A stretch of 38,008 bases of DNA from Chloroflexota bacterium (GCA_013152325.1 JAADGN010000040.1:1-38008), one strand, 5' to 3'. Numbered from the stretch's first letter, positions 15,828 to 24,094 are shown. The notes: generated by a model not told the origin, from the sequence alone. A program made the numbers and translations.

Positions 15828-16172
15828 ATGAATGCATCAAGTACCGTTATTCTTGTCACCAACAACGGCATGGGAACGGCCGTATTGGAATTGCAACAGA
15901 AACTGGCCGGCAAATATTTCGAGCTGCTGGCACAAAACGACACCCCGCCCGCCGCGATCTGTTTTTACACCGAGGGCGTTAAACTCGTGGTCGAAGGCTC
16001 GCCCCTTCTGGATCAATTACGCGTTCTGGAGGCCAAGGGTGTACGGCTGATCGTCTGCAGCACATGCCTGGATTACTTCAACTTGCTCGATAAAGTAAAG
16101 ATCGGCATTGTCGGCGGCATGCCCGACATTATCGAAGCCCAGATGAAAGCAGAGAAAGTCATCACGATCTAA
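15828..16172 (+). CDS. YedF-type DsrE-domain protein (C-terminal domain form)
   Basis: 114 residues. It matches the C-terminal DsrE-like half of YedF: SSTVILVTNNGMGT at the start, then FYTEGVKLVVEGSPLLDQL, the two-cysteine motif LIVCSTCLDYF (Cys77 and Cys80) and GIVGGMPDIIEA. In many selenium-using prokaryotes YedF is fused to an N-terminal TusA-like domain and is associated with selD; that N-terminal domain is missing here. The CxxC pair suggests persulfide or perselenide handling. AAGGAGAG precedes the ATG. It is relevant that a Sec-containing YeeE/YedE is encoded 5.5 kb upstream, since YedE and YedF commonly co-occur. Whether it serves sulfur or selenium is open. Confidence 0.8.
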   Translation: MNASSTVILVTNNGMGTAVLELQQKLAGKYFELLAQNDTPPAAICFYTEGVKLVVEGSPLLDQLRVLEAKGVRLIVCSTCLDYFNLLDKVKIGIVGGMPDIIEAQMKAEKVITI

Positions 16173-16244
16173 ACATTCACCACTCTCTACGCTCTACTCA
16201 CCACTCCCCACTCTCGCATCTCTTCTTTCTGATTCACGGCATCT
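16173..16244. repeat. Low-complexity pyrimidine-rich intergenic spacer
   Basis: 72 nt made of variations on CACTC, CTCTAC and CACCACTC, with almost no G on the plus strand until the end. There is no ribosome site at the end near the cytochrome b start. It could be an expanded short-repeat tract. Confidence 0.5.
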
Positions 16245-17273
16245 ATGCGCCCCAACTTCTTCCACCACCTGCACCCGCCCAGCATCCCGGCAGAACAATC
16301 CCGCTTCCGCTATACGCTCGGTGCAGGCGGATTGGGCATCTTTCTGAGCCTGGTACTGCTGGTCACAGGCGCGCTCGAAATGTTCTTCTACATCCCCTCG
16401 CCTGAGCAGGCCGCGCTCTCCGTACAGACATTGACTTACCTCGTGCCCTACGGCGGCCTGATACGCAATTTGCACTACTGGGCAGCGCAAGCGCTGGTCG
16501 TCGTGACGGTCGTCCATTTGCTGCGCGTGATTTTCACCGGATCGTTCGTCCCGCCGCGGCGATTCAATTACCTGCTGGGACTGGGGCTGCTGGCGCTGAT
16601 CCTGTTCCTGGATTTCACCGGGTACGCCCTGCGCTGGGACGAGGGCGTCCGCTGGGCATTGGTCGCCGGGACCAACCTGCTCAAGACCATCCCGTCCCTG
16701 GGCAAGTCATTGTACGGCCTCGTCGTAGGCGGCAGCACGCTGGGAGCAGCCACCCTGATCCGCTTCTATTCCTGGCACGTCTTTGGACTGACGCTGGCGG
16801 TCGTCATCCTGGGCATCTGGCACGCCTTCCGCGTCCGGCGCGACGGCGGGATCGCCGCGCCCCCGCCCAAGCAGCGCACAAACAACGCTCGCATCAGTCG
16901 TTTCGAGCTGGTACGCCGCGAGGTCCTGGCGATGCTGCTTTCGGCTGCCGCCTTATTCGTCCTCGCTGCGCTCCTGCCCGCGCCAATCGCCGCCCCCATA
17001 CAGGCGGCATCCGACTCGCTCGGCGAAGCACGCGCCCCCTGGTTCTTCCTGTGGATCCAGCAATTGCTGCGGCTGGGCAACCCCTTCTGGATGGGAGTCG
17101 CTATTCCCCTCATCGCGCTGACCACGTTCGCAGCCCTGCCATATCTCTTCGAAACACTTCCCACAGACCAGCAGGGACACTGGTTCCCACGCGCCGGCCG
17201 AGGAGCACAGGCCATCGCGGCTGGCATTGTCCTGGCCTGGCTTGTGCTCACCATTTTGGAATCACTGCGCTGA
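16245..17273 (+). CDS. Cytochrome b subunit of a bc/b6f-type quinol oxidoreductase
   Basis: 342 residues. The N-terminal four-helix bundle has the bis-histidine haem ligands His77/His91 (in NLHYWAAQALVVVTVVHLLR) and His178/His193 (in FYSWHVFGLTLAVVILGIWH); the 14-residue gap in the second pair is b6-like. The quinol-site neighbourhood FTGYALRWDEGVRWA is at about 124-138. After a charged linker (195-225) come three further helices (about 230-245, 278-292 and 318-338), resembling a short subunit IV. It takes electrons from quinol together with the Rieske protein encoded two genes later. There is no clear ribosome site; the ATG is the first start after an in-frame stop at 16230. Confidence 0.92.
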   Translation: MRPNFFHHLHPPSIPAEQSRFRYTLGAGGLGIFLSLVLLVTGALEMFFYIPSPEQAALSVQTLTYLVPYGGLIRNLHYWAAQALVVVTVVHLLRVIFTGSFVPPRRFNYLLGLGLLALILFLDFTGYALRWDEGVRWALVAGTNLLKTIPSLGKSLYGLVVGGSTLGAATLIRFYSWHVFGLTLAVVILGIWHAFRVRRDGGIAAPPPKQRTNNARISRFELVRREVLAMLLSAAALFVLAALLPAPIAAPIQAASDSLGEARAPWFFLWIQQLLRLGNPFWMGVAIPLIALTTFAALPYLFETLPTDQQGHWFPRAGRGAQAIAAGIVLAWLVLTILESLR

Positions 17274-17282
17274 ACGCTGACC

Positions 17283-18539
17283 ATGAAACGCACTATTTCA
17301 TTCGCCGCTGGCATCCTGGTTTTGGCGCTTGTGTTCAGCGCATGGGCTGAAGCGCGGCGGCCCCAACCCATGCCATTGACCCCAACGCTTACTGGCGAAA
17401 CCGAATACTGCCTGACCTGCCACGCCGACCTGGAAGAGATCAGCCCGTCGCACCCCGTCGAGACCTACGGCTGCGTCGTCTGCCACGGCGGAGAGCGTCT
17501 CGCCCTGGACGCAGACCTGGCACACAGCACCATGCGCGGCGGGAAGAATCCGTCCGATCTGGCCGTCGTCGAAGAATCCTGCGGCGGAAGCGACTGTCAT
17601 TCCGGGCAGGCCGCGGATGAGCGCGACCATATCCAGCGTGTGCTGACCAGCGTCCAGGCCACGTACGCCGGGGCAATTGCCAACATCCGCTACACCTTCG
17701 GCGCACAGCCTGACCTGAACGCCTACCTGGGCACGCGCGCCGTCCAGGACACAACGACCCAAACGGGCATCACATCCCTGGCGGCTTTCGACCCGGCGCG
17801 AGAGACCAATCCCGCCTTGCAAACATTTGCCGAAAACTGCCTGGAATGTCACCTGAACAGTGAGCCGCGTCCCGGCGACGAATACGCCCGCTTTTCCGGA
17901 TGTGCGGCCTGCCACACCCCTACGGCCACAACATTTCCCCCTCGCAGCAGGGATGCAGCGGAGGGCCTCGTCCACACCCTCACCACAGCCATCCCCTACA
18001 CCCAGTGCAACACCTGCCACAACCGCGGCAACTACGACCTGCGGACGATGACCTTCGCGCCGCGCGACGACCAGCCCGCCGACCGCATCCACGATTACTA
18101 CCAGCCCATCGCCCAATTCACCCGTTGCGAATGGACGCTGGACTGCATCGACTGTCACACCCGCAGCGAATCCATGGGCGATGGCGACATTCACAACAAT
18201 CAAAAAGAGATTCAGTATGTGCAGTGCCGCACCTGCCACGGTACACTCGACGAACTGCCGCACACACGCACGTTGACCGACCCAAACGACCTGGCCTTCC
18301 GGCTGGCCGCGCTAAATCAAGGTGCGCGGCATCTCGAACTCGGCGACACCATCATCGTCACCGAAACAGGCGAACCGCTTTGGAACACGCGTCAACTGCC
18401 CGACGGCACTTTCGAGCTCGTCGGCAAGGCCACGCGGCAATACTTCACTTTCCGCCCGGTGATGGGCACGGCCTGCGAACAAAAACCTGACGAGCAAGAA
18501 TCCCGGTATTGCCATCAATGTCACAGCGCGGAGAGATAA
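17283..18539 (+). CDS. Nine-haem periplasmic cytochrome c
   Basis: 418 residues with a signal peptide (residues 1-22). Eight CxxCH motifs are at 43-47, 64-68, 186-190, 207-211, 242-246, 288-292, 315-319 and 410-414, and one CxxxxCH motif (CGGSDCH) at 100-106, giving nine predicted haems. The CX4CH form is uncommon and may need a dedicated lyase or bind an unusual haem. A region of about 70 residues without haem motifs (320-405) may be a small beta domain (TIIVTETGEPLWNTRQL). No transmembrane helix follows the signal. Placed between cytochrome b and Rieske genes, it probably takes the role of cytochrome c1/f. It does not match a multihaem enzyme I can name, such as nitrite or hydroxylamine reductase. 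Confidence 0.88.
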   Translation: MKRTISFAAGILVLALVFSAWAEARRPQPMPLTPTLTGETEYCLTCHADLEEISPSHPVETYGCVVCHGGERLALDADLAHSTMRGGKNPSDLAVVEESCGGSDCHSGQAADERDHIQRVLTSVQATYAGAIANIRYTFGAQPDLNAYLGTRAVQDTTTQTGITSLAAFDPARETNPALQTFAENCLECHLNSEPRPGDEYARFSGCAACHTPTATTFPPRSRDAAEGLVHTLTTAIPYTQCNTCHNRGNYDLRTMTFAPRDDQPADRIHDYYQPIAQFTRCEWTLDCIDCHTRSESMGDGDIHNNQKEIQYVQCRTCHGTLDELPHTRTLTDPNDLAFRLAALNQGARHLELGDTIIVTETGEPLWNTRQLPDGTFELVGKATRQYFTFRPVMGTACEQKPDEQESRYCHQCHSAER

Positions 18540-18540
18540 A

Positions 18541-18966
18541 ATGAATGAAAAAGACGTCACCCGGCGTGATTTTCTAAAATTGATCACCAACGGCCTGCTG
18601 ACCCTGAGCGGCCTGCTTGGGCTGGGCGGCATTTTCCGCTTTCTGACATACCAAACCGACCCCTCCCCTCCCACAGAATTCGATCTCGGCCCGACCACCA
18701 ACTACCCCGACGGATCCCGCACGGTTCTCCCCCGCGTTCCGGCCGTTCTCCTGCACACAAAAGACGGATACTCGGCCCTGAGCCTGGTCTGCACGCATCT
18801 GGGCTGCACAGTGAATGAAGACGATTCGGATGGGTACGTCTGTCCGTGTCACACCTCGCGCTTTTCCGCTAACGGCAGCGTCGTCCGCGGCCCGGCAGAC
18901 CGTCCGCTGCGTGCGCTGCGCGTCGAAGAACACGACGACGGTCGCCTGTGGCTATATACGGCCTAG
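18541..18966 (+). CDS. Rieske [2Fe-2S] iron-sulfur protein
   Basis: 141 residues. The N-terminus has a Tat-type motif (TRRDFLKLI, residues 7-15) and one membrane helix (17-36). The Rieske centre is complete: CTHLGC (Cys84, His86, Cys89) and CPCH (Cys101, Cys103, His104), so 2Fe-2S ligands are Cys84, His86, Cys101 and His104, with a Cys89-Cys103 disulfide. It is the quinol-oxidising partner of the cytochrome b encoded upstream. GGAGAG lies before the ATG, which is 1 nt after the multihaem cytochrome stop. In most bacteria the Rieske gene comes before cytochrome b; here it is last. Confidence 0.95.
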   Translation: MNEKDVTRRDFLKLITNGLLTLSGLLGLGGIFRFLTYQTDPSPPTEFDLGPTTNYPDGSRTVLPRVPAVLLHTKDGYSALSLVCTHLGCTVNEDDSDGYVCPCHTSRFSANGSVVRGPADRPLRALRVEEHDDGRLWLYTA

Positions 18967-19039
18967 CGGCGTGCCAAGCATGGTTTGACGAGACGCAGCA
19001 GCAACTTTTCAGTCGTCTTTTTCACGCATGGAACGGTAG

Positions 19040-19055
19040 AACGACTAAAGTCGTT
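19040..19055. repeat. Short inverted repeat in the Rieske/acyl-CoA dehydrogenase gap
   Basis: AACGACT-AA-AGTCGTT, 7-nt perfect arms around two bases, within an untranslated 215-nt gap. It has no T-tract and lies about 80 nt before the next promoter, so it is more likely a dispersed intergenic motif or a protein-binding site than a terminator. Confidence 0.45.
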
Positions 19056-19111
19056 ACGACAAAATCATCACTTTATCTTTGACGAACCGCCAGTACCGAA
19101 TCAAGACTGTA

Positions 19112-19141
19112 TTGTTGTGATACCAATTCTCGTTATATAAT
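19112..19141 (+). promoter_or_regulatory. Promoter of the first acyl-CoA dehydrogenase gene
   Basis: TTGTTG (19112-19117), 18-nt spacer, TATAAT (19136-19141). It lies about 40 nt upstream of the start, with AAGGAGGAG just before the ATG. Confidence 0.65.
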
Positions 19142-19181
19142 TCTGATAGACACGTTTCACAAACCAAGGAGGAGACACCCC

Positions 19182-20330
19182 ATGGATTTTGACCTGACCG
19201 AAGAGCAGCGCATGTGGCAAAAAATCGTCCACGACTTTGTGGCAGCGGAAGTAAAACCCAAAGCCCGCGAAGTAGACGAAACCGGCGAATTCAACTGGGA
19301 CGCTGTCCGCAAAATGGGGCCGCTCGGCCTGCTGGGCATGATGGTTCCCGAAGAGTACGGCGGCTCAGACGTGGGCACGGTCAGCATGGCGATTGCCATC
19401 GAGGAACTCGGTTGGGGTTGCGGCAGCACCGCCTTGGCGATTGCGGCCCACACCGAACTGGGCTGCGCGCCGGTCGCCAAATACGGCACCGAAGAGCAGA
19501 AACGCAAATTCCTGCCGCCGGTCGTCAGCGGGGAAGGCAACCTGGCCGCCCTGGCGCTGACCGAACCCGGCGCCGGATCTGACCTGCAGGGCGGCGTGCG
19601 CACGAAAGCCGAAAAAGTGGGGAATGAATGGGTCATCAACGGCTCCAAGATGTGGATCACCAACGCCAGCATCGCCGACTACATCGTCACCCTCGCTCGC
19701 ACCGACCCTGCGGGAGGCTCCCGCTCGATGAGCATGTTCATCGTCCCGGCGGATGCACCCGGCTTGCACATCTCGCCGCCGGAGAAAAAGATGGGACTGC
19801 ACGGCTCACAGACCCACGCCCTGACCTACGAGAACGTCCACGTCCCGCTCGACTACCTGCTGGGCGAGGAGGGACGCGGCCTGCACCAAACCCTCGCCAC
19901 GCTCGACGCCGGACGCATCAGCATCGGCTCGCTCTCGGTGGGACTGGCGCGGGCCGCCTTTGAAGAGGCCGTCGCCTACGCGAAGGAACGTCAGGCCTTC
20001 GGCAAACCCATCGCCGCGCAGCAAGCCATTCAGTGGATGCTGGCCGACGCCGCGACCGAGATCGAGGCCGCGCGCCTGATGATGCGCCAGGCCGCCTGGC
20101 TTCACGAGAACGGCCGTCCCTTCAGCCACAAAGCCGCCATGGGCAAAGTCTTCGCCACCGAGATGGCCGAACGCGTCGCCCGCAACGCCATCCAGATCCA
20201 CGGCGGCTACGGCTACAGCCGCGAGTATCCGGTCGAACGCATCTACCGCGACGCCCGCCTGATGACCATCGGCGAAGGAACGAGCGAGATCCAGCGTCTG
20301 GTCATCGCCAGGCATTTGCTGAAAGCGTAA
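19182..20330 (+). CDS. Acyl-CoA dehydrogenase
   Basis: 382 residues, standard length. It is an FAD enzyme that introduces the alpha-beta double bond into acyl-CoA and passes electrons to ETF. Family features are the N-terminal helical domain ([18 protein letters not shown]), the middle beta domain with [13 protein letters not shown] (about 125-137) and WITNAS, and the C-terminal ARHLL region. Glu365 in [10 protein letters not shown] is the expected catalytic base in the short-chain/butyryl position. Its own promoter and terminator make it monocistronic. The chain-length preference cannot be read from sequence. No ETF genes are nearby. Confidence 0.95.
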   Translation: MDFDLTEEQRMWQKIVHDFVAAEVKPKAREVDETGEFNWDAVRKMGPLGLLGMMVPEEYGGSDVGTVSMAIAIEELGWGCGSTALAIAAHTELGCAPVAKYGTEEQKRKFLPPVVSGEGNLAALALTEPGAGSDLQGGVRTKAEKVGNEWVINGSKMWITNASIADYIVTLARTDPAGGSRSMSMFIVPADAPGLHISPPEKKMGLHGSQTHALTYENVHVPLDYLLGEEGRGLHQTLATLDAGRISIGSLSVGLARAAFEEAVAYAKERQAFGKPIAAQQAIQWMLADAATEIEAARLMMRQAAWLHENGRPFSHKAAMGKVFATEMAERVARNAIQIHGGYGYSREYPVERIYRDARLMTIGEGTSEIQRLVIARHLLKA

Positions 20331-20388
20331 CCCGCACACACGCTGCCTTCCCTCGTCTGCGAATACGCAACTTTTATGGCACGGAACG

Positions 20389-20427
20389 CAAAGGCGCCCC
20401 CCGATGAGAGAGGGACGCCTTTGTTTT
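20389..20427 (+). terminator. Intrinsic terminator after the acyl-CoA dehydrogenase gene
   Basis: CAAAGGCG (20389-20396) pairs with CGCCTTTG (20416-20423), with CCC/GGG extending the stem, then TTTT. It lies between this gene and the convergent methyltransferase gene. Confidence 0.75.
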
Positions 20428-20443
20428 GGGAAAAGCCACCACG

Positions 20444-21013
20444 CTACAACTGCACTTTTCGACCCACCACCCAAGCGTTGAAATCTTCGGCGTGTACATC
20501 TACCACCGCCCCGTCAAAAGAAAACAACGCCGCAATTTCCGGCGGTGCGAGAAAATGACTGCGCATCAAGGCCAATTTCTCGGCCACGGCAATCAGCTTG
20601 ACGGAGAACCTGCGCAAATCAGGCTCCTGGATGACAACCCGCCCACCGGGCTTGACGACGCGCCATAACTCCCGCACCGTCAGCGCCTGATCGGCAACGT
20701 GGTGCAGCGCATCGACCATCAGCACACAGTCGAAGGATTCGTCCGGGAAAGGGAGTGTCTCCGTCAACGAGCACGTAGGCTGCAAGCCGCCTTTCTCAGC
20801 TGCTTCATGCAGCATCCCCAACGAGACGTCGGCAACCACGACCGAACCGACGTGTTCACGCAGGAAACCGGAAACGCGCCCCGTCCCGCCGCCGGCGTCC
20901 AACAGTCGGCAGCCGGATCGCACGTCAAGGTGCGCCAGCATCTCATCGATGGCCGCGGCGGGAATGACGCGGTCGTAGAAGGGGGCCAAAAAATCAAAAT
21001 GGTCAAAAGGCAT
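20444..21013 (-). CDS. Class I SAM-dependent methyltransferase
   Basis: 189 residues. SAM-binding motif I is LLDAGGGTGRVSGFL (about residues 37-51), the acidic strand end is VVVADVSLGML (about 58-68), and motif II is FDCVLMVDALHHV. It belongs to the UbiE/Methyltransf_11 superfamily; the substrate cannot be assigned. AAGGA lies 6 nt before the ATG. It is the last gene of a five-gene minus-strand cluster (GT39, CPBP, GNAT, ComEA, methyltransferase), 8 nt after the ComEA-like gene. Confidence 0.9.
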   Translation of the reverse strand: MPFDHFDFLAPFYDRVIPAAAIDEMLAHLDVRSGCRLLDAGGGTGRVSGFLREHVGSVVVADVSLGMLHEAAEKGGLQPTCSLTETLPFPDESFDCVLMVDALHHVADQALTVRELWRVVKPGGRVVIQEPDLRRFSVKLIAVAEKLALMRSHFLAPPEIAALFSFDGAVVDVHAEDFNAWVVGRKVQL

Positions 21014-21021
21014 TGTTATCC

Positions 21022-21552
21022 TTAATATCCGGTAGTGATCAAATCTTTGATGCGGTCAAAAGTCGCCGGGCCAATGCCGGGCACGCCCATAATATCGTCA
21101 ATCTTCCGGAACGAGCCATACTGACGGCGATAATCCACAATTTGCTGGGCGAGCGATGGACCGATACCGGGCAGCGCATCCAATTCTTCGGCGGCAGCCG
21201 TATTGATGTTGACACGGTCAAGGTCGGCGCCCGAATTACTGAACTCCAGCCGAGGCACGATGACCTGCTCCCCGTCTTCCAGCGCCGCCGCCAGGTTGAC
21301 ATGTTCCTTGTCTGCGATGGGCAGGAACCCGCCCGCGGCTTCGACAGCATCCTCCACGCGGCTGCCCTGCGGCAAGTCATATACGCCCTGATGGAGCACC
21401 GCGCCAGTCACATAGACGGACAAGGGAGCCTGCGTCGGCGGCGGAAGGAGCGCCACCGGCTCGCCGCGCGGCGGGCTTGCAACCACCCAGAGCACGCCGG
21501 CCAGCAGCAATCCGGCAAGAATTCCCAGCACAATGTTCGTAGACGTTTTCAT
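21022..21552 (-). CDS. ComEA-like helix-hairpin-helix DNA-binding protein
   Basis: 176 residues with the full ComEA architecture: an N-terminal membrane anchor (8-26), a Pro-rich linker, an SLBB domain (about 43-100, SVYVTGAVLHQGVYDLPQGS) and two helix-hairpin-helix motifs (about 114-172; VNINTAAAEELDALPGIGP and DIMGVPGIGPATFDRI). ComEA proteins bind incoming double-stranded DNA outside the membrane during natural transformation. ComEC is not in the window, so competence is only a possibility. GGGTGG lies just before the ATG. It lies 23 nt after the GNAT gene in the same direction. Confidence 0.9.
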   Translation of the reverse strand: MKTSTNIVLGILAGLLLAGVLWVVASPPRGEPVALLPPPTQAPLSVYVTGAVLHQGVYDLPQGSRVEDAVEAAGGFLPIADKEHVNLAAALEDGEQVIVPRLEFSNSGADLDRVNINTAAAEELDALPGIGPSLAQQIVDYRRQYGSFRKIDDIMGVPGIGPATFDRIKDLITTGY

Positions 21553-21575
21553 GATCCCACCCTAGTACAAGAATC

Positions 21576-22019
21576 TCAATCGCAGCGCATGACCAGCAAC
21601 GTGCTGCCCTCGCGGGCCAGCAGGTCCACCAGACCCGCCAATTGACTGATGCGGCGAAAATAACGCGGCATGTCGTCGGGCCGAAGCGCGTAAAAGCCGA
21701 ACTTTTCATAGAGCGCGCCAAGCTGCGAGCGGCACATCAGGTACAGCGGACGCGGGGCCTCGGCCATCAGTTTTTCGATGATGGCCCGCGCCACACCCTG
21801 CTTGCGATAGGCAGGTTGAACAGCAATCGAGGCCAGTTCATGCGAGCCGTCCATGTGCGGCTTGACCTGCCCGCAACCGATCAGTTCGCCGTCCGGCGTC
21901 AGCGCGACGAGAAAGCGCTGCCACGACAGGCCGGTCGGATTGATGTGCGACGAGCGCACCAGCGCACGGATGGCCGGGGAATCCGTTTCCGCTGCCGGAC
22001 GCAGGACGATTTCAGCCAA
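21576..22019 (-). CDS. GNAT-family N-acetyltransferase
   Basis: About 147 residues. The acetyl-CoA-binding motif is AVQPAYRKQGVARAIIEKLM, preceded by the beta4 strand HELASIAV. The C-terminal part has LYEKFGFYAL, another GNAT hallmark. The substrate is unknown. The preferred start is a TTG at 22019: it overlaps the CPBP stop codon region (TTGGCTGA), has an AGG-type site upstream and begins AEIVLRPAAETDSP, which aligns with GNAT N-termini. A longer frame from another TTG at 22058 would overlap the CPBP gene by 47 nt. Confidence 0.85.
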   Translation of the reverse strand: MAEIVLRPAAETDSPAIRALVRSSHINPTGLSWQRFLVALTPDGELIGCGQVKPHMDGSHELASIAVQPAYRKQGVARAIIEKLMAEAPRPLYLMCRSQLGALYEKFGFYALRPDDMPRYFRRISQLAGLVDLLAREGSTLLVMRCD

Positions 22020-22680
22020 GTATACCTGCCGCAACCAGAATGGTAAACGTCGAGACAAACCAATGGATCAGGAACGGGTACAGGAACGAGCGTGTCCGCC
22101 AGGCCACCCAGCCGAAGGCGAACCCGCCAAAGATGGTTGAAAATGTCTCGACCCCGGGCTTGCCTGCATGCGACAGCGCAAAAGGGACAGCCTGCAGCCA
22201 GAGCGCTTCGGGACCGAATTTGCGGGCGTAGCCAAACAACAGCCAGCCGCGAAAGATGTATTCCCAACCAAACAGGTCGAGAAAGGTCGTCCAGGGCAGG
22301 CCGTCCAACTGGTGAGCGTAATATCCCTGTATATTGGCATCGCCGCGGCCAAGCAGCCACAATATCGGCGCCATGAACAGGATGCCCAGCACGGTCAACG
22401 TCAGCCCGGCTCGCCAATCGCCCAGGCCAAATCCGTATTCGCGCGGCGACTCACGGAAGACCAGCATTGTAATCGCCAGCGGGATGAACAGATACAGGAT
22501 CGTACGGTCGAGCGCCTTCCAGGGCGTCAGCGTGTAGTAGTAGTCCACCAGCAAAAGCAGCGTACTGACGACCGTCAGCGTGACGATCTTCCAGTCGAAG
22601 CGCAGGTTGGCAGGAAAGAGTTTGCGAAAGGCGGTCATCAGTGGTCGCTTGTCAGTAGGGGAAGTAGGTTTGGTTGCCAT
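22012..22680 (-). CDS. CPBP-family intramembrane metalloprotease
   Basis: 222 residues with six to seven membrane helices. The CPBP (Abi/Rce1-like) motifs are present: Glu140 and Arg144 in FGWEYIFRGWLL (motif 1, with Trp139 instead of the first Glu of E-E-x3-R), His171 in FALSHAGKP (motif 2) and His206 in LIHWFVSTF (motif 3). These residues coordinate zinc or activate water in intramembrane proteases. Some CPBP proteins instead act in bacteriocin self-protection or as scaffolds. Its ATG lies 29 nt inside the preceding glycosyltransferase gene; an in-frame ATG at 22638 would avoid this overlap. Confidence 0.85.
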   Translation of the reverse strand: MATKPTSPTDKRPLMTAFRKLFPANLRFDWKIVTLTVVSTLLLLVDYYYTLTPWKALDRTILYLFIPLAITMLVFRESPREYGFGLGDWRAGLTLTVLGILFMAPILWLLGRGDANIQGYYAHQLDGLPWTTFLDLFGWEYIFRGWLLFGYARKFGPEALWLQAVPFALSHAGKPGVETFSTIFGGFAFGWVAWRTRSFLYPFLIHWFVSTFTILVAAGILG

Positions 22681-24094
22681 TTGGGCCGAACAACAGGGAG
22701 ATTTTATCAGCGTCGCGCCAGAGTTCCAGTCCCCAATTCGTAAAGAGCAGCAAAACTGCCAGGGCCGCCAGGGAAACGGCCCAACGTCCCGCGGGCGTAG
22801 ACCAACGTCTCTTGACGGCGACCAGACCAGAGGTCCAGAAGTGAGCCGCCAAAATGCTGAAAAACGGAACCAGCATCAGGTGAAAACGTTCCTCGGCCTG
22901 GATCAAAACATGCGGGGCGAGATATCCTAACAAAATCAGAAAAAGGAGCAGCGTCTTTTTGTTCCCGCGCACAAGCGCGAGGCCAAACGCGGCTGATGTG
23001 CTGACAACGACAAACGGCAACAACAGGACAGCGGCGGCCAACAACAAAAGCGTCGTCGGGGCGTGGCCAAAGAAATTGTTCGAGTAAAAATACGTGACTG
23101 CGCGGCGTTCCAGGCCAAAGAAATGCCCCAATTTCCGAAGGGCCAGATAGGGAACACGCCCGGGGTCATCCAGGATGAACTGCTTCGCCGCTTCGAGGCC
23201 AGTCCGGTCACGCACGCCATCGTCAAGGATGGGGATCAGGTCGAGTGAGATGCCATACTGGAACGTGCCCGTGCCCTGAGGGTGATAACCCATGTACAAA
23301 CTATAACCCAGGCTGGATTCGATGCCGGTCAGACGGTGATTCAGGAGCGAGTTGCGCGCCATCCACGGGACGACGATCAGCAGCACCACACCGAACATCA
23401 GTACAGCCGCCCTGCGCTCGCGCAGCGCGAACCAGACCCACAACACACACAACCCAATAACGACAAGAATGACCGAGCGCGTCAGGGCGCTCAGGCCCAG
23501 CAGCACGCCGGCCAAGGCAAAATGCGTCATGCGACACGTCTCCGCGGCTTTGAGCAAGGCCAGGATCGCGGCCAAAACGAGCAGGAAAAAGATGTTTTCC
23601 GTCGCCAACGAGAGGGGATAGACGACCAGCAACGGGTACAGCGCAATCGTCCAGGCTGCCCAACGAGCGGCCTTTTCGTTTTCGGGCAAAAAATGGCGCG
23701 CCAGGGCATATGTCAGCGGGACAAGGGCTGCGGCGAGAAAGGCCTGTACCAGCCGAGCAACAAAGAAACGATGCGGGCCAACGCCGGCCAGGAAATAGAC
23801 GAGCGCCAGGAAAGCCGGGTAGAGCGGCGGGCGGAAGGATGTCAACACGCCGCGCGGGTCGTAATCAACGCTTGTCAGGTCAAATTGGATATATTGTTGC
23901 GCAAGGTGGAGGTCGTCTTGCGCATACCAGCGATAGCCATTGCCAGCAACAATGCTGCGCGCCAACATATCGTACTGGAACATATCGTCCAGGCCGATGC
24001 CCAGGTTGAAAGAGAGCAAAACCGGGATCAAACGCAGAACCAGAGCAACGAAAAAGACTCGCCGGATAAAGTTTTTCGCGGTCCGTTTACCCAC
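22652..24094 (-). CDS. GT39-type (ArnT/PMT-like) membrane glycosyltransferase
   Basis: 480 residues with about eleven membrane helices. The periplasmic loop after the first helix has Asp36-Asp37 in LGIGLDDMFQYDMLARSI, the acidic pair that GT39 and ArnT enzymes use for a polyprenyl-phosphate sugar donor. I chose the GTG at 24094 because AGGAG lies 6 nt upstream; the open frame extends upstream to 24283 but without a site and with an unrelated Arg-rich sequence. The C-terminus ends NGNQTYFPY. It is first in a minus-strand cluster, with a TATAAT about 75 nt upstream. The acceptor is unknown. Confidence 0.82.
   Translation of the reverse strand: MGKRTAKNFIRRVFFVALVLRLIPVLLSFNLGIGLDDMFQYDMLARSIVAGNGYRWYAQDDLHLAQQYIQFDLTSVDYDPRGVLTSFRPPLYPAFLALVYFLAGVGPHRFFVARLVQAFLAAALVPLTYALARHFLPENEKAARWAAWTIALYPLLVVYPLSLATENIFFLLVLAAILALLKAAETCRMTHFALAGVLLGLSALTRSVILVVIGLCVLWVWFALRERRAAVLMFGVVLLIVVPWMARNSLLNHRLTGIESSLGYSLYMGYHPQGTGTFQYGISLDLIPILDDGVRDRTGLEAAKQFILDDPGRVPYLALRKLGHFFGLERRAVTYFYSNNFFGHAPTTLLLLAAAVLLLPFVVVSTSAAFGLALVRGNKKTLLLFLILLGYLAPHVLIQAEERFHLMLVPFFSILAAHFWTSGLVAVKRRWSTPAGRWAVSLAALAVLLLFTNWGLELWRDADKISLLFGPNGNQTYFPY

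Noticed and set aside
17298-18263. Minus-strand open frame across the nine-haem cytochrome
   Set aside because: The real strand carries nine haem motifs; the antisense peptide has no domain features.
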